Source of the DNA: an uncultured Eubacteriales bacterium
Lineage (GTDB): Bacteria > Bacillota > Clostridia > Lachnospirales > Lachnospiraceae
Assembly (NCBI GenBank): GCA_900316715.1
Contig: ONEC01000016.1
Span: forward strand, 1-37,640
Reading direction: 5' to 3'
Length of the DNA stretch: 37,640 nt
The notes below the pieces were generated by a model that ran no database searches, had not been told where the DNA came from, and saw only the letters and a list, made by a program, of their open reading frames with translations. Within the stretch, counting starts at the first letter, position 1; each line of letters begins with the position of its first letter. Below are positions 1 through 8,226 of this stretch, piece by piece. Position numbers and translations under genes: made by a program.

Positions 1-1014
1 AATCCGATGAATATATACCAAGCAGCAGATTGGTTGCCGACATTGACAGATCATCCTGCTTTTCAATGATAAGATCATATGCATCTCTGATATCATTCAA
101 CTTTATCTTATCCTTTGCCATGCATCCACAGGACTCTCTGAGTTTCAGTATTCCCGGCAGTGCCTGAGTAGCCGGAACCTCTTCGCCATTCCAGAGCTTT
201 GTAAGCGTCTCAACACCGGCACGCCCCACATTTTCAAACGGCTGACATGACGTGGTTATAGAAGGCTCCGAGTATCTTGACTGAAGCATATCATCATATC
301 CGGTTATCAGTACATCTTCAGGAACGCTGAAGCCCCTTAGCCCCTTTCCTGCAGTGCATTCAGCACACCAAGAACAGTGTAATCATTTACACAGACTATG
401 GCTTCAGGAAGCTTTCTTTCGGTTCCTCTATAAAGATCCAGTATCTTTCTTACAACTTCCCTTCCGCAGTTTGATTTAAGGTTGCCGTTGACTATTTTAT
501 CCTTTGAAAATGCAATGCCATGCTCTTCCATAACGGCTGTAAAGATATCTTCTCTTTCACGAAGGAATGACTTATCTCTGTCACTGGAAACAAGCACAAA
601 ATCCTTGCAGCCATGAACTGTGACCATATGCTCCACGATTTCCTTAAAGGACAAGGCCTGATCATTAACTATGTTATAAGAATAGTCCTGCACATCTCCG
701 AGGGTCACCACCGGACACTCCGCATGCCTCTTAATATCATTTACCGGATTCTTATATAAATCCGGCAGATACGAGTCAAGGGAAATAAGCCCGTCATATT
801 CCGAAAGCTTCGGAAGCATAAAGACAGACATATCTCCCTTGTCATAATTCTTATATCTTATGTATTTTTTACTGCTGTAATTGTCGTTAAAGCTCGTGAA
901 AAAGATAAGCTTTATGCCCTTACTCTTTGCGGCTTCAATGATTCCATTCTGTGTTTCCTTGGTCATATCCTTATAGATATTGGCCAGAAAAACCGCTACC
1001 TTCTTCCGCTCCAT
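1..1014 (-). pseudogene. LacI-type sensor protein, frameshifted and cut by the left edge
   Basis: The N-terminal 225 residues (start MERKKVAVFLANIYKDM, ATG at 1014) have the fold signature of a LacI/periplasmic-binding-protein-like sensor without an N-terminal DNA-binding helix-turn-helix. The frame stops at a TAA at 337-339. In another frame the same domain continues without stops to base 1: VPEDVLITGYDDM, then a conserved SCGC motif, matching the paralogue at 5205-7574. One missing G in the G-run at 341-344 (four present, five expected) would restore the frame. The intact gene would probably carry a C-terminal output domain such as GGDEF beyond the window. The lesion may be a true mutation or a sequencing error in the homopolymer. 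It lies 47 bp downstream of maf on the same strand. Confidence 0.75.
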
Positions 1015-1061
1015 ATAATACCCCGTAATACTTAAAAAACAAAAAACCCCACCCCGTATTT

Positions 1062-1673
1062 CTATTCAAAACGGGTAAATCTATTATAGCATCTACGTAA
1101 GAATGCCGCCAGCGGAAAACCTACAACATTATTATAATCACCATCTATTTTTTCTACGAGACGGGCACCGATTCCCTGAATCCCATATGCCCCGGCCTTA
1201 TCCATAGGTTCCTTTGTACTTATATAGTCAAGAGCTTCCGCCTCATCGAAGGCATACATGGTGACACCTGTTCTTTCGACAAAGCTGATCACGTTTTCCC
1301 TTTTATCTCCCGAAATAAGGATACAGCTTACTCCTGTATATACATCATGCGTCTTGCCTGAAAGACTCATCAGTATATCCAGGGCATCCTTCTCATCCTT
1401 AGGTTTTCCGATAACCTTGCCTTCCAGTGCAACCACAGTGTCGGCAGAAACTATCAGCAATTCTTCACCGTTTTCACGGCGTTTCAGGAATTCATCTGCT
1501 GCTGCATCCGCTTTTCTCTGTGACAGGATGTGTACTACCTCTGCCGGATCTGTTATATCTATTGATTCATCTGCATCGGTAACAAGTACCGTAAACTCAA
1601 GGCCTGCCTGAGTCAAGAGCTCACGTCTTCTAGGTGATCCCGATGCCAGTATTATCTTTACATTCTGCTTCAT
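1062..1673 (-). CDS. maf: Maf-family nucleoside triphosphate pyrophosphatase
   Basis: 203 residues, the usual Maf length. The N-terminus MKQNVKIILASGSPRRRELL is the Maf signature, with the SxSPRR phosphate-binding loop; later IVSADTVVALEGKVIGKP contains the catalytic Asp region, and AGAYGIQG is the third conserved block. Maf proteins hydrolyse non-canonical or modified nucleoside triphosphates (dTTP/UTP or m7GTP subfamilies) in the cytoplasm and are linked to septum inhibition. I chose ATG at 1673 because AGAAGGA lies about 9 bp upstream; a longer open frame back to 1826 only shadows the padR 3' end. It sits 85 bp downstream of padR and is probably cotranscribed. Subfamily substrate is not assigned. 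Confidence 0.93.
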   Translation of the reverse strand: MKQNVKIILASGSPRRRELLTQAGLEFTVLVTDADESIDITDPAEVVHILSQRKADAAADEFLKRRENGEELLIVSADTVVALEGKVIGKPKDEKDALDILMSLSGKTHDVYTGVSCILISGDKRENVISFVERTGVTMYAFDEAEALDYISTKEPMDKAGAYGIQGIGARLVEKIDGDYNNVVGFPLAAFLRRCYNRFTRFE

Positions 1674-1758
1674 GTTATAATATCCTTCTTCTGTTTTTTC
1701 CTTAATGTATCTTTCGCACTTCTTTCTGGTGCGATTTTTCGCCTCTTTGGAGCGCAGC

Positions 1759-2298
1759 TTATTCAGCCAGGATCTTCTTCGCTTTTTTACACCACTTGAG
1801 GTAGCCTTCATAGGTGTCAATCCCAAAAATCACTGTAAGGTAATAATATTTATGCTCCTCATCATCCAGTGCTTTTTCCAGGTTTTCTTTATATATCTTT
1901 AGAACTGCAAGACTCTGTCTCACCTGCTCTTCAAAGACTTCGATATTATGCAGGGTTACACTCTTTTCATCCACACCGCCAAAGAAAAGCTTTAAGAGTG
2001 TCTCGTACTTAAGTTCATTTCCTGCGCTCTCATCTCTCAACCAGGTCTTAAGAGTATCCGTTCCCTTTTTTGTTATATGATAGGCTATCTTCTCTCTTCC
2101 GCCACTGTTATCAGATTTCAGCTTCTTTACCAGCTCATTCTTCTCCATATCACTGAGCGCAGGATATATACTTCCGAAGCTTCCCTTCCAGAAGAAGCTT
2201 ATCGGCCCGTCTATTTTTTTCTTTATATCATAACCGGTTGAATCTTCGTGAGCCAGCAGCCCAAGAATCACCATATCTATTTTTCTGTCTTTCCCCAT
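1759..2298 (-). CDS. PadR-family transcriptional regulator
   Basis: 179 residues. The N-terminal winged helix (about residues 8-80: ILGLLAHEDSTGYDIKKKI, then SFGSIYPALSDMEKNELV) is typical PadR, followed by an alpha-helical C-terminal dimerisation region of the Vir_act_alpha_C type (about 90-175). PadR proteins are usually repressors that bind palindromic operators near their own operon. GGGGGATTCGGAA upstream supports ATG at 2298. It follows the membrane ferredoxin gene by 68 bp on the same strand, so it may control that gene through the palindrome at 3140-3167; that link is inference. Confidence 0.9.
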   Translation of the reverse strand: MGKDRKIDMVILGLLAHEDSTGYDIKKKIDGPISFFWKGSFGSIYPALSDMEKNELVKKLKSDNSGGREKIAYHITKKGTDTLKTWLRDESAGNELKYETLLKLFFGGVDEKSVTLHNIEVFEEQVRQSLAVLKIYKENLEKALDDEEHKYYYLTVIFGIDTYEGYLKWCKKAKKILAE

Positions 2299-2366
2299 TT
2301 CCGAATCCCCCTATTTCACTGCTTCACCAGCCTCGTGCTGCTTTCCTCGCGTGCCCGCCTTGTGCT

Positions 2367-3104
2367 TTACCTTGCGCGCTTCCAGGTCATCCTGTACTTC
2401 AACACTTTTTTCGGGCACTCATCCACACAGGCACCGCACTGCATACATTCCGTGCATCTGCTGTTTGCCCCTTCCGATACCATCTTCCTTACATCCAGTC
2501 CCTTAGGACATGCCATATTGCACTTACCGCATCCGATGCATTTATCTGTCTCTGCTTCTATATGGAGCTGCGGAAGGCGCAGCCATCTTCCGATAGTGCT
2601 TCCTATCACCATAAACGGGGCCATCCAGCATATATAATGACATGCTGCTCTCCTTCCATGGATCATACAGGGAACGATAAGCAGAAATATCACTCCGTAG
2701 TATATCACATAATCATATATGCACGAAACCGAAATGCCATGGTCTGTCATATAGAAAGGATTGATGGTCACATCACTTTTGGCAAGTATAAATGTAACCA
2801 CTATCGTAATCATCCAGATAATCCAGATAACATATTTTATAATCTCACGCTTTCCCTGCTTTGGAGGCTTGTTATTTATTCTTGCCACACACTCCTGAAG
2901 TCCTCCTGCCGGACACAGCCATCCGCACCAGACACGTCCTAAAAACATGGATGCTATAAACATGATCGTAAATACTATAAAGCTTCCGTTAATCACATGC
3001 TCTGAGGCTCCCATAATGATCAGATATGGCGAGAAGTAATATATTGTAATCGGGAATAGAATTAACGATACAAGCAGTAATGCTCTTCTTACTTTTTGTC
3101 TCAT
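2367..3104 (-). CDS. NapH/NosR-like membrane-bound 4Fe-4S ferredoxin protein
   Basis: 245 residues with about four to five membrane segments (about 8-30, 38-60, 85-108, 125-148). A loop motif CGWLCPAGGLQE follows the second segment, and there are two C-terminal 4Fe-4S motifs, CIGCGKCNMACPKG and CMQCGACVDECP (about residues 190-235). This arrangement is that of NapH/NosR/RdxA-type electron-transfer proteins that pass electrons across or along the membrane; the partner oxidoreductase is not in the window. ATG at 3104 is preferred because AAAAGGAGA lies 8 bp upstream; the longer frame to 3125 begins with TTG inside that ribosome site. First gene of a likely operon with padR and maf. Confidence 0.85.
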   Translation of the reverse strand: MRQKVRRALLLVSLILFPITIYYFSPYLIIMGASEHVINGSFIVFTIMFIASMFLGRVWCGWLCPAGGLQECVARINNKPPKQGKREIIKYVIWIIWMITIVVTFILAKSDVTINPFYMTDHGISVSCIYDYVIYYGVIFLLIVPCMIHGRRAACHYICWMAPFMVIGSTIGRWLRLPQLHIEAETDKCIGCGKCNMACPKGLDVRKMVSEGANSRCTECMQCGACVDECPKKVLKYRMTWKRAR

Positions 3105-3139
3105 GACTGTTAATCTCCTTTTCAAAAGCTTGTTCTATA

Positions 3140-3167
3140 TATCGATTTGATATATATCATTTTGATA
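3140..3167. promoter_or_regulatory. Palindrome upstream of the membrane ferredoxin gene (candidate PadR operator)
   Basis: A 28-bp imperfect palindrome centred at 3153/3154. The core TGATATATATCA (3148-3159) is perfect, and outer TATC/GATA arms at 3140-3143 and 3164-3167 are symmetric. It lies 36-63 bp upstream of the first gene of an operon that contains padR. Assignment to PadR is inference. Confidence 0.4.
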
Positions 3168-3210
3168 CATTAAAACACCGGGTCTGCGATTTGTCAAGAA
3201 TAAAATCAGC

Positions 3211-3236
3211 AAAAAAGAGGACCCGAAGGTCCTCTA
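3211..3236 (-). terminator. Intrinsic terminator of the XRE regulator gene
   Basis: Perfect 8-bp stem (AGAGGACC / GGTCCTCT, 3216-3223 and 3228-3235) with a TTCG loop on the minus strand followed by six T. It lies 12 bp after the stop codon of the gene at 3248-4282. Confidence 0.9.
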
Positions 3237-3247
3237 CGCTTTACAGC

Positions 3248-4282
3248 CTACTGCTGTCTCAGTTTTTCCCAGAACTCGTTGCCTTTCATATAGCCAAAAA
3301 CGTTTTCATCTTTAAATCTTTCTATTACATCATCCTTTAATTTCTTAACAAAGCTGCTCTGGTATATTTCAAATCCAACATGGGAGAAAAGATCAGATTC
3401 TGTATAACCAAAAGCTGAATCAGTATTATCAATTATCATTCGCATGAGATGTTCAGTCTCCTCCACATCCTTCTCATGTTCAGCAAGACTGATAGCCGGA
3501 GCTGCTGCATGATATTTACCCATTTCGAAAAGTTCAGCTAAACCACACTGCTTATCAACTATTTTATGGGTCATCTCCATATTCCCCTGCTCCTTATACA
3601 TAGTATACAGTGAACTTAAAGTAATCTGCATATCACTGATATGCTTTAGAAGAATAGCTTCATGTTCACGAAATGCCTCTTCGGTCCTTCCAGTTTTACT
3701 TAAGATATCTGCGTGCAGGCTTTTTCTCTCCGGATCATCTTCAGAAAGGTAAGCCAGATAGATTTCAGCCTCGTTATATTCTTCCTTCTTGTAATAAAAC
3801 CTATATAATGATAAAGCTGCTCCCTTCTTAATATTATCGACCTCTGAATCCAGAAGCTGAGAAAACCAATCATAAATCTGAGAATCATATTTATCTCCTT
3901 CCGGAAGTGGATAAAACATAAGCCAGGCATCAAGCATAGATGCTATATTCCATTTCAGCTTATCACAACTTGGATACTCCTTAATCTTATCTGCAGCTTC
4001 TGTAAACAGCTGTTCGAAAGGTTTATCATTAAAATGATCTTCAAGATATTTTATAAAAAAATTAACCTCTTCGTCTGTCAGATCATCCTTAAAAGAAAGC
4101 AGTGTATCAGTTGTTATTCCAAAAAGCCTTGCTATCGGTGCAATCAGACTTATATCCGGCTGAGTATTGCCATTTTCCCATTTATTCACGGCAGGTGTAG
4201 TCACGCCAAGTCTTTTTGCAACCTCTTCCTGTGTGAATCCCAGTTCCTGTCTGTATCTCTTTATTACATTACCTATATTCAT
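3248..4282 (-). CDS. XRE-family regulator with helical-repeat sensor domain
   Basis: 344 residues. An N-terminal helix-turn-helix (about residues 1-60: MNIGNVIKRYRQELGFTQEE, then VTTPAVNKWENGNTQPDI) is followed by about 280 residues of helices resembling TPR repeats (for example YNEAEIYLAYLSEDDPERKS), as in Rgg/PlcR-like or related Lachnospiraceae regulators whose helical part binds a small ligand or peptide. The ligand is unknown. GGAGGAACAACA before ATG at 4282 sets the start. A perfect 16-bp palindrome just upstream (4309-4324) suggests autoregulation. It is monocistronic, with a terminator directly downstream. Confidence 0.88.
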   Translation of the reverse strand: MNIGNVIKRYRQELGFTQEEVAKRLGVTTPAVNKWENGNTQPDISLIAPIARLFGITTDTLLSFKDDLTDEEVNFFIKYLEDHFNDKPFEQLFTEAADKIKEYPSCDKLKWNIASMLDAWLMFYPLPEGDKYDSQIYDWFSQLLDSEVDNIKKGAALSLYRFYYKKEEYNEAEIYLAYLSEDDPERKSLHADILSKTGRTEEAFREHEAILLKHISDMQITLSSLYTMYKEQGNMEMTHKIVDKQCGLAELFEMGKYHAAAPAISLAEHEKDVEETEHLMRMIIDNTDSAFGYTESDLFSHVGFEIYQSSFVKKLKDDVIERFKDENVFGYMKGNEFWEKLRQQ

Positions 4283-4308
4283 TGTTGTTCCTCCGCTCTT
4301 ATGTTTTT

Positions 4309-4324
4309 GCATAACTAGTTATGC
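4309..4324. promoter_or_regulatory. Perfect 16-bp palindrome in front of the XRE gene (candidate operator)
   Basis: GCATAACTAGTTATGC reads the same on both strands. It lies 27 bp upstream of the XRE start codon, directly downstream of a TATTATAGG stretch that could be the -10 element, where a bound repressor would block the regulator's own promoter. Confidence 0.5.
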
Positions 4325-4434
4325 ACCTATAATAACGTAAATTCGAATCAATATCTATTGAACACATGTTAATTTACAGGAATTTTTTTTAACCAGCAGG
4401 AAATTCATTAGAAATGCTCATCACCGTATGCTCA

Positions 4435-4469
4435 CAAAAAAAGACTTGCAGCTAAATAACTACAAGTCT
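4435..4469 (-). terminator. Intrinsic terminator downstream of the GNAT gene
   Basis: 10-bp stem with one G-U pair (4442-4451 / 4460-4469), 8-nt loop, then seven T on the minus strand. It lies about 70 bp after the stop codon of the gene at 4541-5113. The rest of 4325-4540 shows no gene. Confidence 0.85.
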
Positions 4470-4540
4470 ATTTCTCTCAATCTGCCCAGCGGGTCTCAAC
4501 TTTCATGCCTGACCGCTTTTGCGCCGGCCAGCCTCTGCTT

Positions 4541-5113
4541 TCACGCCTGGCTACCCTTCGTGATTGTCCAGTAGCCATTATAGGCATAGCCGTCATCGCC
4601 CACCAGACACTTGTCCGTTCTTTCGAACCCGATGCTTTCCGCCGCCTCAGCCCTTTCCACAGCATAATTCGGAATCTTTGTTATTATCTCGCTGCAGTCA
4701 AAGAACTCATAGGCCTTTGGTACAAATAACTCAAATATCTCTTTAAGCGTGTCAGCCTTCTCATACTCACTGCCGACATCAAGTCTTATAACACCTACTT
4801 CTCCAAAGTCCTCTCTGTATGGCCTGTGAAAAGCTTCAATGGTTCCTATAGCCTTGGATAAGGTCTTATCTATAATAGCCCATCTCACAAACCACTCTGT
4901 TTCGTAGGACTGTATCCAGAAGTCCAGCGCATCGTTCATTCTGTCTATTGTCGGATAATAAAAGTTATCTCCATCACAGTTATCACTGTTAAAATATGGC
5001 AGTGCTCTCTTATCGCTGTATACCTCCAGCAGATCTGCAGCATCAGACTTCTCAACAAGTCTCATCAGCCATCTCGGGTTTTCCAGTACAGGACAGTTTT
5101 CGTATACGTTCAT
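4541..5113 (-). CDS. GNAT-family N-acetyltransferase
   Basis: 190 residues resembling RimJ/RimL-like GNAT enzymes: an N-terminal strand-helix (NPRWLMRLVEKSDAADLLEV), a central acceptor region with WAIIDKTLSKAIGTIEAF, a VGVIRLDVGSEYEKADTL segment where acetyl-CoA would bind, and a C-terminal AVERAEAAESIGFERTDK. Substrate cannot be predicted. GGAGGAGACTGAT before ATG at 5113 sets the start; the open frame continues upstream to 5134 without its own ribosome site. Monocistronic, with its own terminator. Confidence 0.82.
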   Translation of the reverse strand: MNVYENCPVLENPRWLMRLVEKSDAADLLEVYSDKRALPYFNSDNCDGDNFYYPTIDRMNDALDFWIQSYETEWFVRWAIIDKTLSKAIGTIEAFHRPYREDFGEVGVIRLDVGSEYEKADTLKEIFELFVPKAYEFFDCSEIITKIPNYAVERAEAAESIGFERTDKCLVGDDGYAYNGYWTITKGSQA

Positions 5114-5204
5114 ATCAGTCTCCTCCGTAAGCATATTCCTGCGGCATAATAGCCGCTCCGTCTTTATAGAACTAATATATCAAAGTATACGCGACATCTA
5201 TATG

Positions 5205-7574
5205 TCATGTTTGATCAGCTTTTATTATGCTTGCCCGTCTTTTTTTCTTCTCTTCATAGAGACACTCATCCGCCTGACTGGTAAGCTCTGCTATGGAATA
5301 ATCTTCGCTGCATATAAAAGTTACGCATCCGGTTGAAAATTCCACATAATACGGTTTATCGCAGGATTCGTTGAAAAGGCGGCAGCGCTCTTTCAGCTGT
5401 GCCTTAATCTCTTCAACATCCGATTCATTATCACATATCATAAAGGAAACAAACTCATCTCCTCCGATACGGCCGCATACAGCCCCTTCACGTCCGAAGC
5501 TGTCAAAGGTTTCTTTCATAATCCTGCCTGCATTTATAAGAGCAAAGTCACCATCCTGGTGTCCATACTCGTCATTTATCTGTTTCAGATGATCCAGATC
5601 TGAGAAGAATATAGCCGCACATGATCCGATATGCTTATTTACTTCCTCCACTGCCTGTTCTATAAATCCACGTCTGTTATACAGCCCTGTCAGAGCATCC
5701 GTAGAAGATACAAAGCTGAGCACTTCATTCTTCTCCTTAAGTTCCTTTAGTGTCTCATATAACTGACGCTTAGCTTCGTTCTCCTGCCTGCTTATCTGCA
5801 TATATGCCTTAGCTGTACTTATCTGAAGGGCCACGCCATACAGAAGTCCCAGAGACTCCGCATCTGTTTCACAGAGCATGATTCCATACTGATAAGTCTT
5901 TGCAAAAAGGAGAAATGCAACGTAAACGTGTTTTGTCGAATCAGGATAATAAGTTACAAAGCCATCCTTTTTGGTAATGACCGGCCTGTTATCCTTATCA
6001 TACACCTTAACTTCATCAACATACTCTGCTGCAAGTTCCAGTCTTTCAGGACATAAGAACTGCCCTTTTCTGTCGCAATGCAACGGCTCCGGCAGCAGAT
6101 AAAGATAGGCGCTTTTTGCTCCCTGATCTATGGCTGTTTCAATTGCAAGACGGTTAAACGCATCCTCATTGTCAACCTTTTCGATCATGTATCTTATGGA
6201 AGCCGGTGCAGCCCAGCTCTTATTCATGAGCATCATTATATTGTTTTCATCACTTCTCATGATAAAAGAAGTGATATAGTTGTCTGTTACTTCCTGTATA
6301 AGGCCCAGCTTCCGAAGAACTTCCGCATCAGTCTCCTTCTCCATAAAGAAGCGGAGCACCTGATGAAGGGTTCTCTGAAATCCGGAAAAGTCGAGTTTTC
6401 TTTTTCCATCCTTCATACAGAGCTTCTGTATCTTAGCAAATGCAAGATCAGATGATTTCTTATCGGATAACAGCTCCTTCGTACCTGTCATCTCAAGCAT
6501 GGAATAAATAAGGAATCTGAAATACTCTTCTCCGGCCTTTCGGGTTTCCTTCATGGCAATACTCTGATATGGGTCTGATGCCGCAACAGAAACTGCCTTC
6601 TCTATAAGCTCTTTATCATCTTTGGTCTGTATCTTTTCCAGAACATCTATAAGTTTTATCTCTTCGTCATGCTGTCCCTTACAGCCACAGGACTGTCTTC
6701 TCAGGAACTTTGCAGGAAGCTTCATCTTAACCGGTTCTGCATCTTTGCAAAGGGATACAGCGCATTTTAGAGCACGGAAGCCCATATCCAGGCCATCCTG
6801 ATTAGCCGTGGTAAGCGGCGGATCCATACGCTGGGCGAATTCAACATCATCGTAACCTGTAATTGCAATATCTCTTCCCGGTATAAGGCCTCTTTTTCTG
6901 CATACCCGGTATGCACTTGAAGCCATCTCATCATTTGCGGAAACAATTGCCTCCGCATCCGGATTATTATCCAGAAGCTTCTCTACCAGATCCTCAACTT
7001 CCGATGAGTAATCACCATACTCCACCATGTCCTCAGTCACAGTAAGTCCATGAGCCTTCATAGCCTCAAGGTAAGCTCTCTCTCTTTCGTTGGAATCCGT
7101 GTTATTCTTAGGTCCGCTTAAGTACAGAACCTTCTTATAGCCATGATACGTAAGGATATGTTCCATTATCGTATACATGCTTCCATAGTTATCACTGATA
7201 ATAAAACTATCGCAGGAATCCTCATCATACTCCTCAAGGATAACCAGCGGCACGCTTCTATACTTTGAAGCAAAGGCCTCTCTGTCATCCCTGTCAAGGT
7301 ATATACACAGAGTACCATAAGAAATGATTATGGCATCCAGTCCTGCAATAAGTGAATAGTCATAAAGTGAATTATACTGATAATTATATGCAGATAATTC
7401 ATTTGCATCGCCCTTCCAGAAGTCCAGTGCATTTCCCTGAGCTCCAACAAAGAAGGATATATTTACATTTTCTGTTTTTGCTGCTTCACATATACCCCTG
7501 ATAAGTTCCATAGGGTGCTGGGTATGAACATTTCCTATCATAACCCCTATGTGATATATCTTCTCCCCAGACAT
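5205..7574 (-). CDS. LacI-type sensor fused to a GGDEF diguanylate cyclase
   Basis: 789 residues. Residues about 1-290 are a LacI/sugar-binding-protein-like sensor with no helix-turn-helix (MSGEKIYHIGVMIGNVHTQH ... DIAITGYDDVEFAQRMDPPL), ending in a SCGC motif. A linker region of unknown fold (about 300-600) follows, then a coiled coil (QENEAKRQLYETLKELKEKN) and a GGDEF domain (about 626-783). DALTGLYNRRGF, SDLDHLKQIND and GRIGGDEF (residues 704-708) are intact, so cyclase activity making c-di-GMP from two GTP is expected. The inhibitory RxxD site five residues before GGDEF reads REGA, so product inhibition is probably absent. There is no signal peptide or membrane segment, so a cytoplasmic ligand, probably a sugar, is likely sensed. 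ATG at 7574 follows GAGG by 8 bp. It is a paralogue of the gene at 1-1014. Confidence 0.92.
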   Translation of the reverse strand: MSGEKIYHIGVMIGNVHTQHPMELIRGICEAAKTENVNISFFVGAQGNALDFWKGDANELSAYNYQYNSLYDYSLIAGLDAIIISYGTLCIYLDRDDREAFASKYRSVPLVILEEYDEDSCDSFIISDNYGSMYTIMEHILTYHGYKKVLYLSGPKNNTDSNERERAYLEAMKAHGLTVTEDMVEYGDYSSEVEDLVEKLLDNNPDAEAIVSANDEMASSAYRVCRKRGLIPGRDIAITGYDDVEFAQRMDPPLTTANQDGLDMGFRALKCAVSLCKDAEPVKMKLPAKFLRRQSCGCKGQHDEEIKLIDVLEKIQTKDDKELIEKAVSVAASDPYQSIAMKETRKAGEEYFRFLIYSMLEMTGTKELLSDKKSSDLAFAKIQKLCMKDGKRKLDFSGFQRTLHQVLRFFMEKETDAEVLRKLGLIQEVTDNYITSFIMRSDENNIMMLMNKSWAAPASIRYMIEKVDNEDAFNRLAIETAIDQGAKSAYLYLLPEPLHCDRKGQFLCPERLELAAEYVDEVKVYDKDNRPVITKKDGFVTYYPDSTKHVYVAFLLFAKTYQYGIMLCETDAESLGLLYGVALQISTAKAYMQISRQENEAKRQLYETLKELKEKNEVLSFVSSTDALTGLYNRRGFIEQAVEEVNKHIGSCAAIFFSDLDHLKQINDEYGHQDGDFALINAGRIMKETFDSFGREGAVCGRIGGDEFVSFMICDNESDVEEIKAQLKERCRLFNESCDKPYYVEFSTGCVTFICSEDYSIAELTSQADECLYEEKKKRRASIIKADQT

Positions 7575-7601
7575 AAACTAAACCTCAAAACATCATTTGT
7601 T

Positions 7602-8202
7602 TTATCTGAATGTTTTTAAATACTCTTTATGCTCATCAGTTACCCGATAGCTTTCAACCGCCTTTTGAATAGCCTTCTTCAGTACCCAGTCATCAAGTTT
7701 TCGCTCTTCAATATACTTAACGCTTTCGTCATACTGCTTAGCAAGCGCTGTTGCAAAGTACCAGGCGACCATCATTTTAAGATAATAATCTTCACCCCTC
7801 TTAGAGGCCACCAGTTCCAGATACTCTTTCTTAAAATCATCTCCCAGGAATTCATTCATCAGCATACGGATACCGAACCTGGCAGTATATACATGATTGG
7901 TCTGATACCGGCCAGCAGTCAACATACGGAAGAAACTCATCCACTGCCTTAACGCATTCATCGAAGTCCTTAATCATCGCTATCAAAAAGAAATGAACCA
8001 GATTCTCTTCGTAGAATTTATGTGGAAGTTCCTTTAAAAATGCATCTCTTTCATCACTTTTAAATACTTCTTTAGCTATGTTCCTCATATCCGGAGTTCT
8101 TACGCCTATCATGGCATCCGGAGATATGTTGGGAACAAGTTTTATCTGAAAGTCTCTATATTCCTTATCCTGTACCTTTAACAGTCTCTCGTATACAGTC
8201 AT
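7602..8202 (-). pseudogene. AlkD-like DNA alkylation repair protein, internal deletion and frameshift
   Basis: Start ATG 8202, with GGAGAAGGAT upstream. The first frame encodes about 102 residues of the HEAT-like AlkD family (MTVYERLLKVQDKEYRDFQI ... IGVRTPDMRNIAKEVFK ... FLPYVDCWPVSDQ), then falls out of frame near 7900. The rest of the family (VYTARFGIRMLMNEFLGDDF ... DDWVLKKAIQKAVESY) resumes in another frame and ends at 7602. Between DQ and VYTARFG the family normally has some 20-30 residues that are missing here, so this is a deletion plus frame change, not a single-base error. The W-x3-D pair of the glycosylase pocket (WPVSD) is kept in the first part. It lies 27 bp upstream of the GGDEF gene. 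Function is very likely lost. Confidence 0.8.
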
Positions 8203-8226
8203 TATCCTTCTCCTGCCCCTCTTATG

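Noticed and set aside
1674-1826. N-terminal extension of maf
   Set aside because: It overlaps the padR coding end, is rich in Lys and Arg from the opposite frame, and ignores the good ribosome site before the ATG at 1673.
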